Below are positions 1 to 6,706 of a stretch of DNA of 64,000 bases, one piece after another; within the stretch, counting starts at the first letter, position 1, and each line of letters begins with the position of its first letter. The DNA comes from UBA11606 sp964504305 (lineage in GTDB: Bacteria; Actinomycetota; Acidimicrobiia; Acidimicrobiales; Aldehydirespiratoraceae). The DNA is taken from contig CAZDEB010000011.1 of assembly GCA_964504305.1 (NCBI GenBank), positions 1 to 64,000 on the forward strand. The letters are read 5' to 3'. Both the position numbers and the translations under genes were made by a program. The notes beneath the pieces were generated by a model that saw only the letters and a program-made list of their open reading frames with translations, ran no database searches and had not been told where the DNA came from.

Positions 1-42
1 AGTTTCCGATGTCCTGAACAAACAGTTTCCGATGTCCTGAAC
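1..42. repeat. Two direct copies of a 19-bp sequence
   Basis: The 19 bases at 1-19 recur exactly at 24-42, separated by four bases. The first copy may be cut by the window edge, so more copies could lie to the left. Closely spaced repeats like this occur at insertion-sequence ends and as recombinase or replication-protein sites; no transposase is visible here, so the nature is unresolved. Confidence 0.6.
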
Positions 43-118
43 CAGAACACTGCCCGCGCCACCACAAAAGCCCTGGTCACAGCGTTGCTGAGGCTAGGGC
101 TCGGTCGTTCAGAGGCCA

Positions 119-142
119 AACTTCTAACGGAACTTCTAACGG
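119..142. repeat. 12-bp perfect tandem duplication
   Basis: A 12-base unit at 119-130 is repeated head to tail at 131-142, downstream of the stop codon of the minus-strand gene at 218-1798. It is probably a replication-slippage duplication. No gene is visible in 1-217. Confidence 0.6.
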
Positions 143-217
143 ACGATCCGGCACAGGGCGGTGTTTGTGGGCTCGGATCGCCTTGATCGAGCTGTTCCTC
201 TCGGTCGCCCCGGGGTA

Positions 218-1798
218 TCAATGGCCCAGGAGGTCCCAGATGGCGGCTCCGCCGCCGTCGCCACATAGCTCGAGTTCGGTCCGGGCTCGGGCTACGAGCC
301 GGAGTGGTTCGCTCCTCGTGGTGGCGAGCGCATCATGAACGAGTCGGTCGAATCCGGCACCGACCAAAGGCGGCACCGTTCTGAGGGTTGCGTTCATCGC
401 TACTGAGTCGGTGATCCCCGCGTGTAGAACGAGGTTTCGTTGGCGGTAGAGCCGTCGGACGGCTTCTTCGACATAGGTGACCACGCGAAGCAGGACGCTT
501 CGGGGATCAGCCATGATCTCTCTGATGCGCTCGGCTGCAGCTTCGTCGGAGGGTTTGGCGAATGTCACCGTCTGCCCGTTTGCGATGGCGCCCCCCAGCA
601 CCGTACATCGGCGCCGGTTCGATGTCTCAGCGCGAAGATCAGCGGCGAGTGCGTCGTCGTTCTCCTGCTCGTAGGCGTATGTCAGCGGCGTCAGCTCCGC
701 TCTCGGGAAACTGCATGCGACGAGGGCAGCGAGGTCAGCTGCCGCCTCGACATTTGGTATATCCGGCCGAGCGAGGATCGCTTCGATCGCGGCCCATCCG
801 CCGGCGATTGCCGCACCGGGCGCTCCTGTCTCAAGCGGGGCGACCAGGTCGAGCGCCGATCGGAGGCGCCCGGCGAGGGACGGTTCGGTGATTGAGAAGA
901 GCGCGTTCTGTCGCTTCAGCGAATGGATGTCGACTTGGCGTCGTGGCCGCCCAAGCTGGAATTCGTGCCTCGAACCGGCCACGAACGCTTCAGTGAGGGG
1001 CGTGAATCGTGCAGCGCCGGGCATGCCCACAGCGACGCGGGCGGCGAGACTTTCGACAGCATCGCTGGCCACTTCTACTGCGGCCCATGGATCTTGCGCA
1101 CTGAATTCCAGGAGAAAGCCACCCGACTGACGGATCGACGCGTGCGGGGCATTGTCTGCGAGCCAGCGATTCACGTGGTCGGGTTCCAGCCATTCGCTTG
1201 GCATCGCTTGGTCGTGCCGCTCGATGGAGGCGAAGGGGATCAGGACCTGCCAATCGCGCGGTCGACGCTTCGCGACTTCCTCGGCTTCGGCGAATACCTC
1301 CGCAAGCGTCGCCGGTGCCTTCTGATCCCTAAGCCACGTCGCCCAACGGTGGAGATTCTCAGGGCTGAAGCCCAGTCCGAGTAGGTGCCCGGCGAGAATA
1401 CGCGAGGCGAGTTCAGTCCCGATCCGGCCCGGCTTCTCGGCCAGAGCATCGGACCAGCGCTCTAGGTAGTTCGGCTTGATGGCCTGCAAGAGGTGTTCGA
1501 GCTTGTATCCGGCCAACGCATCTGTCGATGCCCCTCTGAGGGTTTTCGTCAAAGCAGAACGGACACCGGCAGTGCCCACTCCGAGGTCGGGCCCCGAGCG
1601 ACGTTCGGCTGTTCTCGCGAGGTCAGCGACGGTCTTCTCTCGGAGGTGACCGCTCTCAAGGAACTGGGTCGCCTCCAGAACCTCGGCGATGACTGTTACT
1701 GTCCCCGGATTCCAGAGACGGCGCTGCCAGTCGGTGCGCCGCCCGAAGTAGTCGAGCAAACGAGCGAGGACGAGATTAGGGGCTTCCGTGTTACTCAT
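218..1798 (-). CDS. HEPN-like (Apea-type) protein coupled to the integrase
   Basis: A 526-residue protein whose bulk I do not recognise. Near the C-terminus (about residues 440-475) a helix-rich stretch carries an R-x4-H motif (Arg454, His459) in the context LYRQRNLVLHAG. This is typical of HEPN domains, notably the Apea-like group, in which Arg and His form an RNase active site. The gene starts with ATG at 1798, overlapping the TGA of the upstream integrase by four bases (ATGA), so the two are probably one transcript. HEPN proteins are common in defence islands as abortive-infection RNases, which suits this context. That role is inference; the first ~430 residues could be sensor repeats or something unrelated. 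Confidence 0.6.
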   Translation of the reverse strand: MSNTEAPNLVLARLLDYFGRRTDWQRRLWNPGTVTVIAEVLEATQFLESGHLREKTVADLARTAERRSGPDLGVGTAGVRSALTKTLRGASTDALAGYKLEHLLQAIKPNYLERWSDALAEKPGRIGTELASRILAGHLLGLGFSPENLHRWATWLRDQKAPATLAEVFAEAEEVAKRRPRDWQVLIPFASIERHDQAMPSEWLEPDHVNRWLADNAPHASIRQSGGFLLEFSAQDPWAAVEVASDAVESLAARVAVGMPGAARFTPLTEAFVAGSRHEFQLGRPRRQVDIHSLKRQNALFSITEPSLAGRLRSALDLVAPLETGAPGAAIAGGWAAIEAILARPDIPNVEAAADLAALVACSFPRAELTPLTYAYEQENDDALAADLRAETSNRRRCTVLGGAIANGQTVTFAKPSDEAAAERIREIMADPRSVLLRVVTYVEEAVRRLYRQRNLVLHAGITDSVAMNATLRTVPPLVGAGFDRLVHDALATTRSEPLRLVARARTELELCGDGGGAAIWDLLGH

Positions 1799-2820
1799 GT
1801 TGGTGCTATCCTGCCCGGTAGGACGTTAGTCCACCTTCTACACGGGGAGAGCCGTTCCTTCGGGAGCCGCTCTCCCCAGTCACTTTTCCGCCCGAACACC
1901 GCTGCCCCGAACGTAGCAGCGGCTTCCGCTTGCATGCCGGGCATGACGTGCTGATAGACGGTCATGGTGAAGGCGATGCTGCTGTGGCCGAGGCGTTCAC
2001 TGATGACCTTGGGGTGGATGTTCTCCTGGAGCAGGATCGTGGCGTGGGTGTGGCGCAGGTCGTGGAGTCTGATGCGGGGTAGGTCGATCTGGGTCATGAA
2101 GCGTTGGAAGGTTTGGATGATGAGGTCGGGGTGGATGGGGGAGCCGTCGGGTTTGGCGAACACGTAGCCGTCGTCGTCTCGCCGGCCGGTGGCCATGCGT
2201 TCCTTGAGTTGGTGGCGGCGGTGGCGGCGCAGCATGACGACGGTCCGCGGGCCGAGGTCGATGGTCCGTCGGCTGGATGCGGTCTTGAGGTCGTCTTCGA
2301 CGAGTTTGTATTCGACCGACACGATCTGTTGGTTGACGGTGAGCCGTGCGGTGTCGAGGTCGACGTTGCGCCACCGGAGTCCGGCGAGTTCGCCGCGGCG
2401 CATGCCGGTTGTGGCGCCGAGGAAGTAGAGCGGGTAGAGCTCGTGGTCGGCGATGGCTGCGAGGAACGTGCGGAGTTGGTCACCGGTCCACACGTTCATG
2501 GACCGCCCGGCGCGGCTGATCAATGGCGGGTCGGCGATGTTGGCTACGTTGCGGAAGACGGTGCCTTTGCGGGCGGCGTCGCTGAGGAGATTCACGTGGA
2601 GATCGTCGAGGTCTTCCGGCTGGAGTTTCTGGAGTGGGATCACCCCGATGTTGGGGTTGATGTGGAGCCGGATGATGTGTTGGTAGCAGCTCGCGGTGGG
2701 CGTCTTGACCCGGGTCCGTATTGAGGTGAGCCACGGCTCGAGCAAGTAGCTGTTCAGGGCGACCCAGCCAGGGGCCCGGTAGTTGCCGTCGTGCATGTGC
2801 TCCACCATCTCGGCCAACAT
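1795..2820 (-). CDS. Degenerate tyrosine recombinase (phage-type integrase)
   Basis: The catalytic half is intact by eye: Arg141 in TGMRRGEL, Lys179, His253/Arg256 in LHDLRH, His279 in LGHSS and nucleophile Tyr289 in TVYQHV. The N-terminal half is not. The arm-binding domain expected in this integrase family (usually ~370-400 residues) is missing before Met1. The core-binding domain appears to lack a block of roughly 25-30 residues near residue 80, where VNLL runs straight into SDAARKGTV. The frame stays open upstream to about 2898 without an obvious start. It probably mobilised the island once and may now be inactive. Its stop overlaps the start of the HEPN-like gene. Confidence 0.8.
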   Translation of the reverse strand: MLAEMVEHMHDGNYRAPGWVALNSYLLEPWLTSIRTRVKTPTASCYQHIIRLHINPNIGVIPLQKLQPEDLDDLHVNLLSDAARKGTVFRNVANIADPPLISRAGRSMNVWTGDQLRTFLAAIADHELYPLYFLGATTGMRRGELAGLRWRNVDLDTARLTVNQQIVSVEYKLVEDDLKTASSRRTIDLGPRTVVMLRRHRRHQLKERMATGRRDDDGYVFAKPDGSPIHPDLIIQTFQRFMTQIDLPRIRLHDLRHTHATILLQENIHPKVISERLGHSSIAFTMTVYQHVMPGMQAEAAATFGAAVFGRKSDWGERLPKERLSPCRRWTNVLPGRIAPT

Positions 2821-3123
2821 CTTCTCGGCCCGATTGCGAACGGCGCCGGCGGCGGCTGGCGATGTTGATGTGGCGAAGGTGTTGTGACGTGCGGGTCATG
2901 CTGGCTCATGTCGTCTCGCCCGCACCGCCGCCTGTCTGCCGTCTCTTCGGCGTGGCGGCACGCGGCGCGGAGCAGTCGTCGTTGAACATCTTCTCCGACA
3001 GGATCCCGCGGATGCCGGGATGGGATTGCAAGTGCTTGGTGATCGCGGGGCAAGTGCTTGACTGCTCGTCCTCCTGGACCGATACTATTCACATATCCCC
3101 CCAGTCGCTTCGACGGCTGGGTC
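2821..3123. other. Gene-free stretch with decayed coding remnants
   Basis: About 300 bases between the integrase and the hairpin at 3124. On the minus strand the integrase frame continues to ~2898 without a good start. A separate open stretch of about 60 codons (roughly 2910-3090) has protein-like composition but no ATG or GTG. I see no intact gene; this looks like the wreck of the integrase 5' end and perhaps an excisionase or replication gene. Confidence 0.45.
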
Positions 3124-3149
3124 AAGGCCCACCCGTGAGGGTGGGCCTT
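3124..3149 (-). terminator. Perfect 11-bp stem-loop terminator
   Basis: AAGGCCCACCC (3124-3134) pairs perfectly with its complement at 3139-3149 around a GTGA tetraloop. It lies 17 bases past the stop codon of the minus-strand NYN gene and before the integrase, so it most likely ends NYN transcription. The T run is short on both strands (TTT on plus, TT on minus), so it may act in both directions. Confidence 0.75.
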
Positions 3150-3166
3150 TGTGTTGGCGCGTGACG

Positions 3167-3877
3167 TCACCAAGTCTGTGGTTTATGAATCTGCCTGCCC
3201 TTGGAGGTGATGACTGGGTTTGGTAGTTGACAGCTGCCGAGGATTTGGTGGCGGAGTTGGAGCTTGAAGTTGGCAACTTTCGCAAGATGCCTGCTGGTCT
3301 CATTGATGCGGTGAGGGTTGACAACACCGACGGTTACTCCCTCGGCTACTGCAATGCCAATCGCTCCGGCAAGGTCGGAGTCATTCGAAATGACCAGCGC
3401 CTTGGTGCAGTTGCCTTTGAAGGTGTCTCGAAGCAAGTGCGATGCGAGATTCACATCCGACCCCTTCTCCTCGGTTTTCATCACCCGAATCGACGGCGGG
3501 CGATCAAGTTTCCGTTCAGCCATGCGCTGAACGAGGTCCACGATCCGGCTGGGTCGGACTCGAGGGCGCGTCAGCTCTGACCATTCTCCGGGAGCGATGG
3601 GCAGCCATTTCGGATCGCGCCGGAAGTGGCCCCGATGAATCTCGATCAGGGGGTTTTCCGCTACTGCTCGTAGGAATGCGTGTTGTCGTTGGACGCCGCT
3701 GTCATCGGTTCCGTTTGGCTTGATCGGAGCTGTGAAATAGCGGATCTTCGCAATTGAGTCGCGCGGGAGCAGTCGCCTACAAAGTGCTTCGTAGTCAAGC
3801 CACTTGTGTGGCGTGCCTTTGACGGCGCCGTAGTAGAAGTTGAAGCCATCGATGTAGATGATCGTCGCCATGTTCAT
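3167..3877 (-). CDS. NYN-domain (PIN-like) putative RNase
   Basis: The protein begins with a hydrophobic strand ending in Asp (MNMATIIYIDGFNFYYG), the hallmark of NYN/LabA-DUF88 nucleases. It continues with a conserved acidic segment (EEKGSDVNLASHLL) and a second acidic strand (VISNDSDLAGAI). Together these give the Asp cluster that binds Mg2+ in PIN-like RNases. ATG at 3877 or 3871 gives ~235 residues; the frame is open further upstream but would run into the divergent hsd gene. It is transcribed divergently from the restriction operon with about 100 bases between. Such genes often travel in defence islands, so a role in RNA cleavage during infection is possible but unproven. Confidence 0.8.
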   Translation of the reverse strand: MNMATIIYIDGFNFYYGAVKGTPHKWLDYEALCRRLLPRDSIAKIRYFTAPIKPNGTDDSGVQRQHAFLRAVAENPLIEIHRGHFRRDPKWLPIAPGEWSELTRPRVRPSRIVDLVQRMAERKLDRPPSIRVMKTEEKGSDVNLASHLLRDTFKGNCTKALVISNDSDLAGAIGIAVAEGVTVGVVNPHRINETSRHLAKVANFKLQLRHQILGSCQLPNPVITSKGRQIHKPQTW

Positions 3878-3952
3878 GTCGATGATAGGGCCGTGTGGCG
3901 GGAGGCGGAGCCGCCTCTTCCTCTGGATCAGGCGCAGCTCCGTGTAATGGAG

Positions 3953-3958
3953 CACAAT
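3953..3958 (+). promoter_or_regulatory. Possible -10 box of the hsd operon
   Basis: CACAAT here matches the A-x3-T pattern of other -10-like boxes in this window. It would place transcription start near 3965, upstream of the ATG at 3984 but not of the ATG at 3957. That favours 3984 as the hsdM start. No convincing -35 was found. Confidence 0.3.
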
Positions 3959-4467
3959 GTCACGACGCTTGGCTACCAAGCGGATGACGAAAGAGGCGAT
4001 ATTGATTACCGGTGACCTGAAGTCGAAGATCGACGCGGTGTGGAACGACTTCTGGGCGGGTGGCATCTCGAACCCGTTGGAGGTGATGGAGCAACTCACC
4101 TACCTGCTGTTCATCAAGGGTCTCGATGAGCAGCAGACCCTGGCCGAGAACAAAGCCAACCGCACCGGCGAGCCGATCGAGAATCCGATCTTCCCCGAGG
4201 GAGTGTTCACTCCCGACGATGCCGCTGTGGGTCGGCCGTATGAGGATCTGCGCTGGGACCGGTTCAAGAACACCAGCGCCCAGGAAATGTTCACTGTGGT
4301 CGACAAGTACGTTTTCCCTTTCCTTGAGCACCGTGCGGCGAACAGCACTCACGCCGAGCACATGCGCGATGCCCGGCTCACGATTCCGACTCCGGCGTTG
4401 TTGCAGAAGGCGGTCGATGGGCTCGACGCGGTTCCGATGGGGGACCGCGACACCAAGGGCGACGTGT

Positions 4468-4472
4468 AGGAG
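4468..4472 (+). promoter_or_regulatory. AGGAG ribosome binding site created at the amber codon
   Basis: The last two bases of the TAG plus the following GAG codon read AGGAG, three bases before an in-frame ATG at 4476. If the ancestral codon was TAC, one C-to-G change at 4469 made both the stop and the Shine-Dalgarno match. Spacing is short but usable. Confidence 0.5.
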
Positions 4473-4475
4473 TAC

Positions 4476-5546
4476 ATGCTCTCGAAGATCGCCACTGCCG
4501 GGCAGAACGGCCAGTTCCGCACACCCCGCCACATCATCGAGCTGATGGTCGAGATGATGGCTCCCACCCCGTCGGACATCATCTGTGATCCGGCCAGCGG
4601 CACGTGCGGGTTCCTGGTGGCCGCCGGCGAGTACATCCGCGACAACCATCCGAGCGCTCTTACTGACCCCGCCAAGTCGAAGCATTTCCACACAGCGATG
4701 TTCAGCGGCTACGACTTCGACAACACCATGTTGCGCATCGGTTCCATGAACATGCAGCTCCACGGAGTGGCGAACCCGGCTATTACCTACCGCGATTCGC
4801 TCGCCCAGGACCACGCCGACGACATCGAGTCCTACAGCCTCGTTCTTGCCAACCCGCCCTTTGCCGGGTCGCTCGATTACGAAAGCACGGCCAAGGACCT
4901 GCTCTCGGTCGTGAAGACCAAGAAGACCGAATTGTTGTTCCTCGCGCTGTTCTTGCGGCTGCTCAAGCCGGGTGGGCGTGCCGCGGTGATCGTGCCCGAC
5001 GGCGTACTGTTCGGCTCCACCAAGGCCCACAAGGAACTTCGCCGCATTCTGGTGGAGGACCAGAAGCTCGACGGCATCGTGTCGCTTCCGTCGGGGGTGT
5101 TCAAGCCCTACGCCGGCGTGTCGACAGCCATCTTGTTGTTCACCAAGACCAATTCCGGTGGCACCGACCACGTCTGGTTCTACGACCTGCAGGCCGACGG
5201 CCGCAGCCTCGACGACAAACGCACCTCGCTCCTCGACGATGACAAGCTCGGCGCGAAAGCGACGCTGACCGACGAAGAACACGACGATAACAACCTCCCC
5301 GACGCGCTCGCCCGCTGGGCCGACCGAGACGGCGCGGAGCTCGAACGGGCCCGCACCGACCAGAGCTTCTGCGTCCCCAAGGCCGACATCGCCGCCAACA
5401 ACTACGACCTCAGCATCAACCGCTACAAGGAAATCGTCTACGAAGAAATCGACTACCCCGCCCCCGGCGAGATCCTCGACGAACTCGCCACGCTTGAAGA
5501 AGAGATTCAAAAGGGCATCGACGACCTCAAGGCCATGCTCGGATGA
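4476..5546 (+). CDS. hsdM: HsdM C-terminal catalytic fragment (N6-adenine methyltransferase domain)
   Basis: This 356-residue open frame contains the whole catalytic region of a type I DNA methyltransferase. The target-entry sequence GQFRTPRHII (12-21) is followed by S-adenosylmethionine motif I DPASGTCGFL (38-47) and catalytic motif IV NPPF (126-129). It could be translated alone from ATG 4476 behind AGGAG, or by reinitiation after the amber stop six bases earlier. Without the N-terminal HsdM domain supplied in trans it would probably not form the M2S core. Its stop overlaps the hsdS start (ATGA at 5543). Confidence 0.75.
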   Translation: MLSKIATAGQNGQFRTPRHIIELMVEMMAPTPSDIICDPASGTCGFLVAAGEYIRDNHPSALTDPAKSKHFHTAMFSGYDFDNTMLRIGSMNMQLHGVANPAITYRDSLAQDHADDIESYSLVLANPPFAGSLDYESTAKDLLSVVKTKKTELLFLALFLRLLKPGGRAAVIVPDGVLFGSTKAHKELRRILVEDQKLDGIVSLPSGVFKPYAGVSTAILLFTKTNSGGTDHVWFYDLQADGRSLDDKRTSLLDDDKLGAKATLTDEEHDDNNLPDALARWADRDGAELERARTDQSFCVPKADIAANNYDLSINRYKEIVYEEIDYPAPGEILDELATLEEEIQKGIDDLKAMLG

Positions 5547-6706
5547 AGATGGCTGCTCTTTCGCAAGTGTGTGAGATCACGATGGGACAGGCTCCGAAAG
5601 GTGACACATATAACGACATTGGCGAAGGTCTCCCGCTAATCGCTGGTGCTGGAGACTTTGGCGATCTCTACCCATCCCCGAAGAAGTTCACCACGGCGAA
5701 GGCGGTCCGAAAGAGCGAGCCAGGTGACGTCATTGTCGGGATCCGAGCGTCAATCGGCGACAAGGTGCTCGCTGATGACGTTTATTGCCTCGGCCGGGGA
5801 GTGGCCGGTCTCCGTGCGGGACCTGGCCTTGACCAGCGGTACCTGTGGAACTGGGTGACTCATGCCGCACCGACGCTCGCAGCAAAGGGACGCGGTGCAA
5901 CGTTCTTGCAGGTAAACAAGGCGGACGTCTCGGAGATGGAGATTCCGTTGCCGCCGATTGAGGAGCAGCGGCGGATTGCGGCAGTGCTCGATGCGGCCGA
6001 TGCGCTCCGAGCCAAACGCCGCCAGGCCCTCGCCAAGCTCGACACCCTCACCCAAGCCATCTTCATCGACATGTTCGGCGACCCCGTGGCCGCAGCGACT
6101 CGGTTCGGCTGTCTTGAGATGGGGGAGATGGGCAGGATGACGAACGGCCACAATTTCTCAGCCGAGGATCGTGGCGATGGAACCGCGGGCATACTCATGC
6201 TCGATGTCAAGAACATGTACACGGCGAACGCCCATCCTGACGTGGAGTCTGCATATCGGATCTCTGCCGAAGTGCCCGACTCCAAGCAGCTCCAGCCTGG
6301 AGACCTCGTCTTTGTTAGGTCGTCGGTAAAGCGAGAAGGCGTTGCGTGGCCTGTGCACTTCACCGGGCACAGCGAACCAGTCGCACTCTGTGGTTTCTTG
6401 ATCCGGTTACGTCTGCATACGGAGATGGCCCGGCTGTACACGCCGGAGTACCTTGTCCACTATCTGAGACAACCCTCAGTGCGGATGGCGGCAGTAGCGA
6501 GTGCGGGCCAAGTGGCAATCACAAATGTCAGCCAGAAGCGGCTAGGCCAGCTCCGAATTCCCAAAGCTCCAATGGCGACGCAGGTTCGATTCAGCGAGCG
6601 AATCTCAAAGATCTACTCCCTGCGGGAGTTCCCTGCCCGATCCTTGGAAGAGGCCAACAACCTGTTTGCTTCGCTTCAGCAGCGGGCGTTTCGGGGGGAG
6701 TTGTGA
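5543..6706 (+). CDS. hsdS: Type I restriction-modification specificity subunit HsdS
   Basis: HsdS reads the split DNA target for both methylation and cleavage. Two target-recognition domains are visible (about residues 1-125 and 195-330). Each is followed by a helical spacer; the first is the conserved LPPIEEQRRIAAVLDAADAL stretch (about 132-151) and the second is near the C-terminus. Length (387) is normal. ATG 5543 lies inside the hsdM stop (ATGA), and the TGA overlaps the GTG of hsdR, so all three subunits are translationally coupled. The recognition sequence cannot be predicted from sequence alone. Confidence 0.92.
   Translation: MKMAALSQVCEITMGQAPKGDTYNDIGEGLPLIAGAGDFGDLYPSPKKFTTAKAVRKSEPGDVIVGIRASIGDKVLADDVYCLGRGVAGLRAGPGLDQRYLWNWVTHAAPTLAAKGRGATFLQVNKADVSEMEIPLPPIEEQRRIAAVLDAADALRAKRRQALAKLDTLTQAIFIDMFGDPVAAATRFGCLEMGEMGRMTNGHNFSAEDRGDGTAGILMLDVKNMYTANAHPDVESAYRISAEVPDSKQLQPGDLVFVRSSVKREGVAWPVHFTGHSEPVALCGFLIRLRLHTEMARLYTPEYLVHYLRQPSVRMAAVASAGQVAITNVSQKRLGQLRIPKAPMATQVRFSERISKIYSLREFPARSLEEANNLFASLQQRAFRGEL

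Larger units (their letters stand above)
3984..5546 (+). pseudogene. hsdM: hsdM, type I methyltransferase subunit, split by an in-frame amber stop
   Basis: One continuous reading frame encodes a complete HsdM except for a TAG at 4467-4469. The N-terminal part (3984-4469, ~161 residues) is the HsdM_N helical domain, with the family sequence ISNPLEVMEQLTYLLFIKGLDE. The second part is the N6-adenine methyltransferase domain. In homologues the break reads GDVYEYMLSKI; here Tyr is replaced by stop. There is no frameshift. An alternative start is ATG 3957, but family N-termini fit MTKEAILITGDLKSK at 3984. The gene may be dead, or work as two separately translated polypeptides. The stop follows 28 bases of normal coding sequence and could also be a sequencing error. 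Confidence 0.8.

Noticed and set aside
1..3200. attL copy of the tRNA-Leu 3' end
   Set aside because: I looked for the acceptor and T-arm sequence on both strands near the integrase and did not see it; the left end of the island is probably outside the window.
3960..5510. 516-codon minus-strand open frame across hsdM
   Set aside because: Composition is Val/Gly-rich antisense of a high-GC gene, and it lies opposite clearly recognisable methylase motifs.
6346..6702. 5' extension of hsdR inside hsdS
   Set aside because: The frame is open but overlaps hsdS, and the product before residue MSSSQFLFLE has no family similarity. GTG 6703 overlapping the hsdS stop is the coupled start.
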